This document shows, piece by piece, positions 1 to 8,759 of a stretch of DNA of 64,000 bases. The translations under genes and the position numbers were made by a program. The notes below the pieces were generated by a model, which saw only the letters and a program-made list of their open reading frames with translations, did no database searches and was not told where the DNA came from. The stretch's first letter is position 1; each line of letters begins with the position of its first letter. This DNA is from Bradyrhizobium betae. Its GTDB lineage: Bacteria; Pseudomonadota; Alphaproteobacteria; Rhizobiales; Xanthobacteraceae. Location: contig NZ_MZXW01000033.1 of the NCBI RefSeq assembly GCF_004123905.1, positions 62,001-126,000 of the forward strand, in the 5' to 3' direction.

Positions 1-1
1 C

Positions 2-898
2 CGCGCGCTGCCCGATGGCGTCTACGAGGGCGAGGATCATCTCGACGATGGCAGCGTCAACAACGCGCCGGCCCGGATTCACGTCAAGATCACCATCGCA
101 CGCGACGAGGCGATCTTCGATCTCTCCGGAAGCTGCGACCGCGTCTCGAACTTCTGCAACACCACGCCGTTCATGGCGCGCTCGGCGGTCGCCTATGCCG
201 CGCGGATCATGAGCGGGCAAGATATGCACCAGAACGCAGGCGCGCTGCGGCCTCTGACCATCATCACGCGCCCGGGCTCGATCCTGGAGCCGGGCTGGAT
301 GGCCTCCGTTGCCGCCGGCAACCACGAGACCTCCATGCGCATCGTCGATGCGATTTTTCGCGCGATGCAGGACACCATCCCGGAGCGCCTGTCGGCTGGC
401 GGCGCGACAACTGCAGGTGTGCTGTTCTTTGCCGAACCTCGGCCGAACGGCTCCTGGAAGATGCTCTATGAGGTTCACGGTGGCGGCGAAGGCGCGCGTC
501 ATGACCGGGCTGGAATGTCGGCGACGCGGGTGCATCTGTCCAACACGTCGAACACGCCGGTCGAGGTGATCGAGGCGAGCTACGCAATCCGCCTCGAGCA
601 GCAGGCCATTCGCTGGAATTCCGGCGGCGCCGGCGCGCATCGCGGCGGTGACGGCTCGATTCGCACCTATCGCATCCTGGCGCCCTCGATGCACCTGACC
701 ACCTGCATCGAGCGCATGGTGATCGCGCCGTTCGGCATGCAGGGCGGAGAACCGGGCAAGGCGTGCCGCATCTCGCTGATCCGGCGGGGCGCGAACGTCG
801 CCATCGACGGCAAATCGAACCTGGTGTTGCAGCAAGACGATCTCGTCACGATCGAGATGTGCGGCGGCGGTGGCTACGGCGCCGCGGCTGCGGAGTGA
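2..898 (+). CDS. hyuB: N-methylhydantoinase B / 5-oxoprolinase B family subunit, C-terminal part
   Basis: Open at the left edge; only the last 298 residues are present. The HyuB family is one half of ATP-dependent hydantoinases and 5-oxoprolinases, which open a cyclic amide ring using ATP; the ATP-binding HyuA partner would be expected upstream, outside the window. Visible family features are the DLSGSC stretch near the cut end, the NAGALRPLTI region, the GGGEGARHDRAG loop, and a glycine-rich end (CGGGGYGAA) typical of the C-terminus. It is followed 11 bp later by an aminotransferase on the same strand, so it is probably part of the same catabolic operon. Substrate (hydantoin, N-methylhydantoin, oxoproline or another lactam) cannot be read from this fragment. 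Confidence 0.88.
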   Translation, partial: RALPDGVYEGEDHLDDGSVNNAPARIHVKITIARDEAIFDLSGSCDRVSNFCNTTPFMARSAVAYAARIMSGQDMHQNAGALRPLTIITRPGSILEPGWMASVAAGNHETSMRIVDAIFRAMQDTIPERLSAGGATTAGVLFFAEPRPNGSWKMLYEVHGGGEGARHDRAGMSATRVHLSNTSNTPVEVIEASYAIRLEQQAIRWNSGGAGAHRGGDGSIRTYRILAPSMHLTTCIERMVIAPFGMQGGEPGKACRISLIRRGANVAIDGKSNLVLQQDDLVTIEMCGGGGYGAAAAE

Positions 899-909
899 GG
901 GGACCCGCG

Positions 910-2205
910 ATGAGCAAATTGTTGCGAACCGGACTGAACGCTGGCGACAGCGCGCCCATGGCCGTGGTCGGCGGCGAGGGCGTCTACTTTCATTTGTCGG
1001 ATGGTCGCAAACTGATCGACGGCAGCAACACCGGCGGCGGCCTTGGCCATCGGCACCCCGCGATGGTGGAAGCGATCCGTCGCGCGGCCGATACGCCGGT
1101 CGTGAACGAAGGCTGGACTTGGATCGGGCGCGAGCAGGCCGCCGATGATCTGATGGCCACCGCATTCGCGGGCGAAGAGGATTGGGTCGGCGCGGTGCGT
1201 TTCTGCATCAGCGGCAGCGAGGCCAACGACATGGCACTGTCGCTGTGCCAGGCGCTGACGCAGCGCTCGGCGCTGGCGACGCGCGAGCGCGCCTATCACG
1301 GCATCACCGGCCTGTCGCGCAGCATGACGGTGCAGCCGCAATGGCATGGCGGTCTCGCCGTGCACGCCGGTGGCTCAAAACTGCCGGCGCCGATGGCGCC
1401 GGCGCGGGTTCTTCCTGCGCCGGATGGCGCGATCTACGGTGCGCCTGCCAACAACACCCCGCCGAGCGAATATCTGGCGGATGCCGCGCGGCTGCTCTCG
1501 GACACCGCGGCAACGATTATCGACTACACCCAGGGCGGCATCTACTACGACGGCGCCTATCAGGACGAGGTGGCGCGCTATGCCCGCGAGGCGAGTTCGT
1601 ACTGGATCGCGGACGAGGTCGTCACCGGCGCGGGCCGCGCGGGGCGCTGGTTCGCGTTTCAGGGCGCCGAGAGCCGCCCGGATATCGTGACGCTCGGAAA
1701 ATCGCTCGGCGGCGGTGCGGCTGCGGTCGCTGCGGTCGTGGTCTCGAAAGACATCGTCGAGCGGCTCAAGGGCTCGAGTTGGCAGAACTACGGCACGCTG
1801 CGCGGCCACCCGATCAGCATGGCCGCCGTGAGCGCCTATCTGAAGGTCGTCACCGACGAGAAGATCCTCGCGCACGTGCAGATGCTCGAAGCGCTGTTCA
1901 CGCGCCGTCTGCTCGCGATCGCGCAAAAACATCCGAGCGTGCAGCGCGTGGCGGGGCAGGGGCTGCACTGGACGGTGGAGTTGCACGGCCCGGACTGGCG
2001 CACCTGGCGTGCCGACACCACCGAGGTGCCGATCGCCTCGCGCGTCGCGGAGCGGGCGCTGGAGGCTGGCGCGGTGATCGGAACCAGCGGCGAGCAGACC
2101 TCGCTGTTCCTGGCGCCGCCGCTGGTGATCTCCGAGCGGGAAGCGACGCTGCTTCTGGATGCACTCGATTACGGTCTCGACATTGCGGACAGGGAGCACG
2201 GGTGA
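910..2205 (+). CDS. Class III PLP-dependent aminotransferase (glutamate-1-semialdehyde aminomutase-like)
   Basis: A 431-residue fold-type I PLP enzyme. The SGSEAN phosphate-binding motif is at residues 101-106, the cofactor-nitrogen aspartate at D235 in ADEVVTG, and the Schiff-base lysine at K264 in TLGKSLGGG. Sequence style resembles glutamate-1-semialdehyde 2,1-aminomutases and related omega-aminotransferases. Position between a hydantoinase subunit and an acyl-CoA ligase argues against haem synthesis and for a catabolic transaminase acting on an amino acid released from a hydantoin or carbamoyl compound (inference). The ATG at 910 was chosen because it gives the normal family N-terminus; a longer frame begins inside hyuB. 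It ends in a GTGA overlap with the next gene. Confidence 0.88.
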   Translation: MSKLLRTGLNAGDSAPMAVVGGEGVYFHLSDGRKLIDGSNTGGGLGHRHPAMVEAIRRAADTPVVNEGWTWIGREQAADDLMATAFAGEEDWVGAVRFCISGSEANDMALSLCQALTQRSALATRERAYHGITGLSRSMTVQPQWHGGLAVHAGGSKLPAPMAPARVLPAPDGAIYGAPANNTPPSEYLADAARLLSDTAATIIDYTQGGIYYDGAYQDEVARYAREASSYWIADEVVTGAGRAGRWFAFQGAESRPDIVTLGKSLGGGAAAVAAVVVSKDIVERLKGSSWQNYGTLRGHPISMAAVSAYLKVVTDEKILAHVQMLEALFTRRLLAIAQKHPSVQRVAGQGLHWTVELHGPDWRTWRADTTEVPIASRVAERALEAGAVIGTSGEQTSLFLAPPLVISEREATLLLDALDYGLDIADREHG

Positions 2206-3884
2206 GCGCGGATCACGCAACGCCGCATCGATCGCCGGCCTGGCCGGTGGATGAGCCCTGGCATCTCGCGATGCCGGAGGGGACGCTGTACGATGCGCTG
2301 GTGCGTGCGGCGCTCGATCGGCCGTCGCACCCGGCGACGGTGTTTTACGGCGCGAGCCTGAGCTACGCGGAGCTGCGCGAGCGCGTCGATGCCATGGCCG
2401 GCTTCCTGCAACATGCTTGCGGCGTGAAGCGTGGCGACCGCGTGATGATCGCGCTCCAGAACTCGCCGCAATATGTCATCGCCTACTACGCGGTGATGCG
2501 GGCGGATGCCGTGATCGTGCCGGTCAATCCCATGAACAAGACCGCGGAGATCGCGTATCTCGCGGAGGACAGCGGCGCCAAAGTCGCGATCATCGGCAGC
2601 GAGCTGATCGATGTCTTTGCGCCGCTGGTGGGCGGAGCCATCGCGCATGCGATCGTTGCGCAATATCGCGACGAGGCGCCTGATGCCACGCCCTATACGC
2701 TGCCGTCATGCGTGACTGAGGCGCCGTCGGAGGTGCCTTCATCGCCGGGCTGGCAGTCCTGGCCGTCCGTAATCGCGCAAGGCTTGCGCCCGGGCGCAAT
2801 GACCGCGGGGCCGGGCGACCTGATGATCCTGCCCTACACGTCGGGGACAACAGGTAAGCCCAAGGCCTGCATGCACACCCATCGCAGCGCGCTGTTCACA
2901 GCTGTGCTTCAGGCGCGCTGGTACGGTCTCGACGGCGATGACGTCATGACCGGCTTCATGCCGCTGTTCCACGTCGCGGGCATGCAGGGCTCGATGAATG
3001 CCGCGATGGTGACAGGTGCGACGCTGCTGCTGATGGCTCGCTGGGACAAGGATTTGTTACCCGACCTGTTCGAGACCTATGGCGTGTCATTCTGGAATGC
3101 GGCGCCGACCATGATCGTCGATGTGCTCGCCAGCGCCCGCTTCCGCGACCGGTGCTTTGCAAAGCTTAAAGTGCTGACCGGCGGCGGCGCGGCGATGCCG
3201 ACGGCCGTGGCCGATCGGCTGAAAGGCCGCTTCGGCCTCGATTTCGTCGAGGGCTACGGCATGACCGAGACGATGTCGCCGACCCATCTCAATCCGATCG
3301 CCGCACCAAAGCGGGAGTGCCTCGGCATCGCCGTGCAGGAGACCGATGCGCGGATCGTCGATCCCGAGAGCTTGATCGAGCTCGACGACCATGTCGTCGG
3401 CGAGATTGTCGTGCACGGGCCGCAGGTGCTGCAAGGTTACTGGAACAGGCCACAGGCCAATGCCGAGTCCTTCATCGAGATCTCGGGAAAGCGGTTCCTG
3501 CGCACGGGCGATCTCGGCTATCGCGACTCCGACGGCTATTTCTTCGCGGTCGACCGCCTGAAGCGGATGATCAATGTCAGCGGCTTCAAGGTGTGGCCGG
3601 CCGAAGTCGAGGCCGCGATGTACCAGAACCGTGCCATCCGGGAGTGCTGCATCATCTCCGCGCCCGACGTCTACCGTGGCGAGACCGTCAAGGCGCTGGT
3701 GGTGCTGGACGATGCCGCGCGTGCAACCACGTCTCCAGACGATGTCGTGAGCTGGGCGCGCAGCGCGATGGCCAGCTACAAGGCGCCGCGCGCTGTGGTC
3801 TTTGTCGACGAGCTGCCGCGTACCGCGAGCAACAAGATCAACTGGCGGCTTTTGCAGGACGCCGAATGGGGGCGGACGGCATGA
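2202..3884 (+). CDS. AMP-forming acyl-CoA synthetase (class I adenylate-forming enzyme)
   Basis: A 560-residue ANL-superfamily ligase that would activate a carboxylic acid with ATP and CoA. Motifs in order: P-loop YTSGTTGKPK at 212-221, GYGMTE at 351-356, the TGD at 435-437, the hinge DRLKRMINVSGFK from 451, and the catalytic lysine K545 in the C-terminal lid. Start is GTG 2202 overlapping the previous stop (GTGA), giving tight translational coupling; an upstream in-frame extension runs through the aminotransferase gene and is not credible. Likely substrate is the keto or semialdehyde-derived acid produced by the upstream transaminase. That substrate is inferred only from gene order. Confidence 0.9.
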   Translation: MSADHATPHRSPAWPVDEPWHLAMPEGTLYDALVRAALDRPSHPATVFYGASLSYAELRERVDAMAGFLQHACGVKRGDRVMIALQNSPQYVIAYYAVMRADAVIVPVNPMNKTAEIAYLAEDSGAKVAIIGSELIDVFAPLVGGAIAHAIVAQYRDEAPDATPYTLPSCVTEAPSEVPSSPGWQSWPSVIAQGLRPGAMTAGPGDLMILPYTSGTTGKPKACMHTHRSALFTAVLQARWYGLDGDDVMTGFMPLFHVAGMQGSMNAAMVTGATLLLMARWDKDLLPDLFETYGVSFWNAAPTMIVDVLASARFRDRCFAKLKVLTGGGAAMPTAVADRLKGRFGLDFVEGYGMTETMSPTHLNPIAAPKRECLGIAVQETDARIVDPESLIELDDHVVGEIVVHGPQVLQGYWNRPQANAESFIEISGKRFLRTGDLGYRDSDGYFFAVDRLKRMINVSGFKVWPAEVEAAMYQNRAIRECCIISAPDVYRGETVKALVVLDDAARATTSPDDVVSWARSAMASYKAPRAVVFVDELPRTASNKINWRLLQDAEWGRTA

Positions 3885-3990
3885 AAACTGCTTGGCTGGA
3901 AAAATTGGGCAAGGCTGCGTTATGCTGCACGCGCCGACGGGCCCTTGAAACCAAAATCCCTAGCTCCGCCAAGAAATCAGGAACTCGCTG

Positions 3991-4923
3991 ATGCGTATCG
4001 TCAATGTTGCCGCCGCCCAAATGGGGCCGATCCAGAAGGCCGACAGCCGCGAGGCCGTGGTCAAGCGCATGATAGCGCTGATGGACGAAGCCAAGGCCAA
4101 AGGCGCCGACCTGATCGTCTATCCCGAACTGGCGCTGACCACGTTCTTCCCGCGCTGGTATTCGGAGGATCGGGCCGAGGCCGACATCTGGTTCGAGCGC
4201 GAGATGCCGAATGCGGCGACGAAGCCGCTGTTCGAGCGCGCCGCACAGCACCAGATGGCGATGAATTTCGGCTATGCCGAGCTGACGCCCGATGGCCACC
4301 ATTTCAACACAGCGATCCTCACCGACAAGTCCGGCAAGATCGTCGGCAAATACCGCAAGGTCCATCTGCCGGGCCATGTTGAGTACGACACCAAGCGTTC
4401 GCACCAGCACCTCGAAAAGCGTTATTTCGAGCCGGGCGATCTCGGCTTCAAGGTCTGGCGCGAGCTGGGCGGTATCATCGGCATGGCGATCTGCAATGAT
4501 CGCCGCTGGCCCGAGACCTATCGCGTCATGGGCCTGCAGGGCGTCGAGATGGTGCTGATCGGCTACAACACGCCGTCGGTGAATGCGGAGAAGAGCGAGG
4601 AGGGCGTCGAGAAGCGCCTGTTCCACAACCGCCTCTCCGTGCAGGCCGGCGCCTATCAGAACGCGACCTGGGTGGTCGCGGTCGCCAAGGCCGGCGACGA
4701 GGATGGCCACCCGCTGTTCGGCGGTAGCCTGATCGTCGATCCCAATGGCGAGATCGTCGCCGAGGCCAAGACCGAGGATGACGAGGTTCTGGTTCACGCT
4801 TGTGACCTCGACGCCACCATTTTCGGCAAGACCACGATCTTCGATTTCGCCCGGCATCGGCGCATCGAGCACTACGGCCTGATCACCAGCCAGACCGGCG
4901 CGGTGCCGCCGCCGGAGAAGTGA
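3991..4923 (+). CDS. hyuC: N-carbamoyl-D-amino acid hydrolase (nitrilase superfamily)
   Basis: A 310-residue cytoplasmic carbon-nitrogen hydrolase. The catalytic triad is in place: E46 (VYPEL), K123 (YRKVHLPGH) and C168 (AICNDRRWPE). Spacing and the CNDRRWPE signature match the Agrobacterium D-carbamoylase group (about 304 residues), which converts N-carbamoyl-D-amino acids to D-amino acid, CO2 and ammonia. The hydantoinase and racemase a few genes downstream complete the known three-enzyme hydantoin route. A 106-bp gap precedes it, in which I see no obvious promoter or terminator; a purine-rich AGGAAC lies just before the ATG. Confidence 0.93.
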   Translation: MRIVNVAAAQMGPIQKADSREAVVKRMIALMDEAKAKGADLIVYPELALTTFFPRWYSEDRAEADIWFEREMPNAATKPLFERAAQHQMAMNFGYAELTPDGHHFNTAILTDKSGKIVGKYRKVHLPGHVEYDTKRSHQHLEKRYFEPGDLGFKVWRELGGIIGMAICNDRRWPETYRVMGLQGVEMVLIGYNTPSVNAEKSEEGVEKRLFHNRLSVQAGAYQNATWVVAVAKAGDEDGHPLFGGSLIVDPNGEIVAEAKTEDDEVLVHACDLDATIFGKTTIFDFARHRRIEHYGLITSQTGAVPPPEK

Positions 4924-4928
4924 CGCCG

Positions 4929-5582
4929 ATGGTGGATAAAGGCATATCCCTGCGGGAGCTCGATCCGCGCGATCGCTACAAGCTGCTCTGCGGCGTGGTG
5001 GTGCCGCGACCGATCGCGCTGGTGACGACGCTGGACGAGAACGGTGCCGTCAATGCCGCGCCGTTCAGCTTCTTCAACGTCTTCTCGGAAAGTCCGGCGC
5101 TGGTCGTGCTCGGGCTCCAGCACAAGCCGGATCACTCGCCAAAGGACACCACCCGTAACATCCATCGCGACGGCGAGTTCGTCGTGCACATGGTCGACGA
5201 GGCACTGTCGGGTGCGATGAACGACTGCGCTGTCGATTTCCCCTCCGGCGACAGCGAGGTCGCGGCGACGGGACTTGCGACGCTTCCCTCAATTGACGTG
5301 AAGGTGCCGCGCCTCGCCGCAGCGCCGTTCGCACTGGAATGCCGGCGCCATGTCGTGCTGAACTTCTCGCCCGACCGCGAGCTATTGGTCGGCGAGGTGC
5401 TCAGGGTTCACGCCCGCGAGGGTCTGGTCGACGAAGCCAACATGTATGTCGATCTCGACGCCTATCGGCCGATCGGCCGCATGTTCGGCAATCTCTACAC
5501 GACGCAGCGGGATACGTTTGCGCTGTCGCGCGAGAGTCATGCGCAATGGCTCGCGCGCACACAAGAGCTGAAGGACGCTTAA
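4929..5582 (+). CDS. Flavin reductase-like FMN-binding split-barrel protein
   Basis: A 217-residue protein of the flavin reductase-like family: LDPRDRYKLLCGVVVPRPIALVTT at the N-terminus followed by the NAAPFSFFN segment are classic for the FMN-binding split barrel. Such proteins either supply reduced flavin to a monooxygenase or act as small flavoenzymes. GGAGAAG ends 8 nt before ATG 4929, so I prefer this start to the overlapping GTG at 4920, which would sit almost on the Shine-Dalgarno. A flavoprotein monooxygenase-like gene lies downstream at 9506, but pairing of the two is inference. Its stop codon shares a TTAA with the stop of the convergent racemase gene. Confidence 0.87.
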   Translation: MVDKGISLRELDPRDRYKLLCGVVVPRPIALVTTLDENGAVNAAPFSFFNVFSESPALVVLGLQHKPDHSPKDTTRNIHRDGEFVVHMVDEALSGAMNDCAVDFPSGDSEVAATGLATLPSIDVKVPRLAAAPFALECRRHVVLNFSPDRELLVGEVLRVHAREGLVDEANMYVDLDAYRPIGRMFGNLYTTQRDTFALSRESHAQWLARTQELKDA

Positions 5583-6241
5583 TGAGCCGAGAACTGCACC
5601 GTACCCAGCGCCATGGTGACGGCCGCCTGTGTCGGGTCGATCACGGGAATAGCCAGCGCGTCTTCGAGCGGCCGGCGGTGGCGTGCCATGCCGGCGCAGC
5701 CCATTACGATGGCGCGGGCGCCGTCCTCGTCGCGCAGCGCGCGGCCGATCTCGATCATCTTGGCCAGCGTGCCTTCGCCCGAGGCGGTCTCCGCAACGCT
5801 CATGTTGAGGGGGCGTTCGCCGGCGAGACGCTCGGTCAGTCCCATCTGCCTGAGATAGCGCATGTGGCGCGGGATCGAACGCTGGGCGATGGCGATGACG
5901 CCGAACGTCTCGGCGCGGGCCAGCGCCGTCAGTACGCCACACTCGGCGATGCCGAACACCGGGCGGTTGGTGCCTTCGCGGCAGACCTGAAGCCCGGGAT
6001 CACTGTAGCAGGCGATGACGAAAGCGGCAGAACTGTTGTCGCCTTCGACCAGCTTTCGGAGCGGCATCGCGACGCCGTCGACATCGGCCTGGCTTTCAAT
6101 GCCGAACGGACCCTCGGCCAGCGACTGGCAGACCAGTTCCGGCCCGCCCTCGAAGCCGAGCGGCTTCAACGCTTCCTCCAGCCCTCGCGTGACCGCAGGG
6201 TTGGAGTTCGGATTGATGACGAGAATGCGTGGCCGGGCCAT
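5579..6241 (-). CDS. hyuA: Hydantoin racemase (Asp/Glu racemase superfamily)
   Basis: A 220-residue cofactor-independent racemase. The two catalytic cysteines are C78 (IACYSDP) and C182 (MGCAGM), nearly the same positions as in characterised Agrobacterium hydantoin racemases (C76 and C181). The NPNSNPAVT N-terminus is also typical. It would interconvert D- and L-5-substituted hydantoins so that a stereospecific hydantoinase can use both. It is the only minus-strand gene in the first 21 kb, divergent from the hydantoinase gene with a 56-bp space between, and convergent with the flavin reductase gene. Related maleate isomerase or Asp racemase functions are less likely given the neighbours. Confidence 0.88.
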   Translation of the reverse strand: MARPRILVINPNSNPAVTRGLEEALKPLGFEGGPELVCQSLAEGPFGIESQADVDGVAMPLRKLVEGDNSSAAFVIACYSDPGLQVCREGTNRPVFGIAECGVLTALARAETFGVIAIAQRSIPRHMRYLRQMGLTERLAGERPLNMSVAETASGEGTLAKMIEIGRALRDEDGARAIVMGCAGMARHRRPLEDALAIPVIDPTQAAVTMALGTVQFSAH

Positions 6242-6297
6242 GGTGGTCTACCTGCGAAATTGCGATCACGTGCCCTAAGCCTATCACGGAGTGCCTC

Positions 6298-7767
6298 ATG
6301 ACTGAACCCACTTACGACCTGATCATTCGCGGCGGCCGCGTCGCCACCACGACCGATGTGTTCGAGGCTGATGTCGCCATCTCCGGCGAGACCATCGCCG
6401 CCGTCGGCAAGGGCCTTCCGGCCGCGAAGCGCGAGATCGACGCGCGCGGCAAGCTGGTGCTGCCAGGCGGTGTCGACAGCCATGCCCATATCGAGCAGCT
6501 CTCCGCCGCCGGCATCATGAACGCCGACACCTTTGAAAGCGCGACCGTCTCCGCCGCTTTCGGCGGCACCACCACGGTGATCCCGTTCGCGGCCCAGCAT
6601 GTCGGCATGAAGCTGCCGCAGGTGGTGGAGGATTATCACGCGCTCGCAAAGAAGGGCGCGGTGATCGATTACGCCTTCCACATGATCATTGCCGATGCGA
6701 CCAAGGAGACGGTCGAGGAGCACATTCCCGCGCTGGTGAAGCAGGGGCATGCGTCGATCAAGATTTTCATGACCTACGACCGCCTCAAGGTCGACGACGA
6801 GCCTTTGCTCGATATCCTCCTCGCCGCGCGCCAATCCGGTGCGATGTTGTGCGCACATGCCGAAAACCACGGCATCATCGCCTGGATGGTGAAGCGTCTG
6901 CTCGCGCGCGGCTACACGATGCCGAAGTACCACGCTGTCAGCCACGCCCGCGTCTCGGAGGCGGAGGCCTTCACGCGCCTGATCGGCATGGCGGCGCTGA
7001 TCGACCAGCCGATCATGATCTTCCATGTCTCGACGACCGAAGGCACCAAGGTGATCCGGGACGCGCGCGGGCAGGGGTTGAAGGTTTTTGCCGAGACTTG
7101 CCCGCAATATCTGTTCCTCACCGCCAACGATCTCGACAAGCCCGGCGCGGAGGGCGCGAAGTGGATGTGCAGCCCGCCGCCGCGCACGCATTCCGACCAG
7201 GAGGCGCTGTGGCAGGCGCTGTCGCTCGGCGATCTCCAGACCATCTCGTCGGATCACGCACCGTATCGCTACGACGAAACCGGCAAGCTGCGCGCCGGAC
7301 CCAATCCCAACTTCAAGCAGGTCGCCAACGGCTTGCCCGGACTGGAGCTGCGGCTGCCGCTGCTGTTCGACGCGATGGTGTCGAAGGGTCGGCTGGGTCT
7401 CGAGAAGTTCGTCGAGCTGACGTCGACGGCGCCGGCAAAAATCTACAATCTGCATCCGCGCAAGGGCTCGATCGCGGTCGGCGCCGATGCCGATATCGCG
7501 ATCTGGGATCCGAACCGCGAGACCGTGATCGCCGACGAGATGATGCACGATCTCGCCGGCTACACGCCGTTTGCGGGCCGCAAGCTGAAGGGCTGGCCGG
7601 TGTCGGTGCTCTCGCGTGGCCGCGTCATCATCGACGGCGACAAGTGTCTTGCGAGTGCCGGCAGCGGGAAATTCCTGCCGCGCAGCGGCGGGGAGGCGGC
7701 CAAGCCCACCGGCCGGCTCGTTGCCGACATGGATCCGGAACGGAACTTTGGGGCGAAGCTGCTGTGA
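6298..7767 (+). CDS. hydA: D-hydantoinase / dihydropyrimidinase
   Basis: A 489-residue cyclic amidohydrolase. All binuclear-metal ligands are present: H62 and H64 (HAHIE), carboxylated lysine K155 (SIKIFMTY), H187 (CAHAEN), H243 (FHVSTTEG) and D319 (SSDHAPY); Y160 is the usual oxyanion residue. Spacing matches bacterial dihydropyrimidinases/D-hydantoinases, which hydrolyse 5,6-dihydropyrimidines or 5-substituted hydantoins to N-carbamoyl products. The carbamoylase at 3991 would take the product onward. ATG 6298 is chosen for the canonical N-terminus TYDLIIRGG; an upstream in-frame start would run into the divergent promoter space. Confidence 0.95.
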   Translation: MTEPTYDLIIRGGRVATTTDVFEADVAISGETIAAVGKGLPAAKREIDARGKLVLPGGVDSHAHIEQLSAAGIMNADTFESATVSAAFGGTTTVIPFAAQHVGMKLPQVVEDYHALAKKGAVIDYAFHMIIADATKETVEEHIPALVKQGHASIKIFMTYDRLKVDDEPLLDILLAARQSGAMLCAHAENHGIIAWMVKRLLARGYTMPKYHAVSHARVSEAEAFTRLIGMAALIDQPIMIFHVSTTEGTKVIRDARGQGLKVFAETCPQYLFLTANDLDKPGAEGAKWMCSPPPRTHSDQEALWQALSLGDLQTISSDHAPYRYDETGKLRAGPNPNFKQVANGLPGLELRLPLLFDAMVSKGRLGLEKFVELTSTAPAKIYNLHPRKGSIAVGADADIAIWDPNRETVIADEMMHDLAGYTPFAGRKLKGWPVSVLSRGRVIIDGDKCLASAGSGKFLPRSGGEAAKPTGRLVADMDPERNFGAKLL

Positions 7768-7783
7768 CGGTGGATCGCGCGCG

Positions 7784-8758
7784 ATGAAGGTTCTCATCTT
7801 CGGCGGTGCCGGCTTCGTCGGCCTCAATGTTGCGGACGCGCTGCTCGCGCGCGGCCACGATGTGACGCTTTATGACCGCGCGGAGTTGCCGCCATCCGCG
7901 CGGCGATCGCTTGCTGATTATGGCATGCGGCTCAAGGCCGTGCAGGGCGATATCACCGACGCAGTAGCCATCGACGCCGTCATCGCCGAAGGCTGCGATG
8001 CGATTGTACTGGGTGCCGCAGTCACCGCTGGCGAAGAACTCGAGCGTGCCTCGACCGCGCGCGTTCTCGAAATCAACGTGATGGCGCAGATCCCGGTCCT
8101 GCTCTCCGCGATCCGCCATGGCGTGCGCCGCGTCGTCAACCTGTCGTCGGCCTCGGCCTATGGCGCTGCGGGTGGGCGGGTTGACGTGCTGGACGAGGAA
8201 ACGCCGTGCGATCCCGTCTCGTTCTATGCGATCAGCAAGTTCACCTCGGAGCGCTCGGTCGCGCGCCATGCCGAACTCTTTGGCGGCGACTTTTTGAGCG
8301 TGCGCCTGAGCGCCCTGTTCGGCCCCTGGGAAAAACCCAGCTCGGTGCGCGATACGCCGAGCCTCCAGTACCAGATCCTGGCTGCGTTCGCGCGCGGCGC
8401 GCCAGCGCTGATGCCGGAGCCGGGCATGCGGGACTGGATCTACGCGCCGGATGCGGCCGAAGCCGTGGCTCTGCTGATCGAAGCCGAGCGGCCGCGCCAT
8501 CGGCTCTACAACATCTCCCGCGGCGAATTATGGCCGGCGCTACAATGGGGTGAGGCTTTTGCGGCGCTAAATCCCGGCCTGCAATGCCGGCTCGCAGCGT
8601 CCGGAGAGAAGACGGGCATCAAGCTGCATGGACCTTATCGCGCACCGCTGTCGGTGTCGCGGATGGCGGATGAGTTCGGTTGGCGTGCGCGGTTCGGCTG
8701 TGCCGAGTCGGCGGCTGAGATGAGCGTCTGGTTGACGCAGCACAAGGAGTGGATCTGA
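7784..8758 (+). CDS. NAD(P)-dependent epimerase/dehydratase (extended SDR)
   Basis: A 324-residue extended short-chain dehydrogenase. The Rossmann motif GGAGFVG is at 7-13, SSASAYG at 121-127 supplies the catalytic serine region, and the YxxxK pair is Y148/K152. Members act as NDP-sugar epimerases, dehydratases, or reductases of small carbonyl compounds. No sugar-nucleotide genes are nearby, and the gene is 16 bp downstream of the hydantoinase and 1 bp before another SDR, so a role in oxidising or reducing a catabolic intermediate seems more likely (inference). Start ATG 7784 places the nucleotide-binding motif right at the N-terminus as expected. Confidence 0.85.
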   Translation: MKVLIFGGAGFVGLNVADALLARGHDVTLYDRAELPPSARRSLADYGMRLKAVQGDITDAVAIDAVIAEGCDAIVLGAAVTAGEELERASTARVLEINVMAQIPVLLSAIRHGVRRVVNLSSASAYGAAGGRVDVLDEETPCDPVSFYAISKFTSERSVARHAELFGGDFLSVRLSALFGPWEKPSSVRDTPSLQYQILAAFARGAPALMPEPGMRDWIYAPDAAEAVALLIEAERPRHRLYNISRGELWPALQWGEAFAALNPGLQCRLAASGEKTGIKLHGPYRAPLSVSRMADEFGWRARFGCAESAAEMSVWLTQHKEWI

Positions 8759-8759
8759 C

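Noticed and set aside
1182-2201. In-frame upstream extension of the acyl-CoA ligase giving a 900-residue protein
   Set aside because: The extension is out of frame with, and entirely inside, the aminotransferase gene and shows no protein-family pattern.
6242-6297. Sigma-54-like GGGCACG with GC downstream, read on the minus strand before the racemase
   Set aside because: The GG-to-GC distance is one base too short and the -12 block is TCGCA rather than TTGCA.
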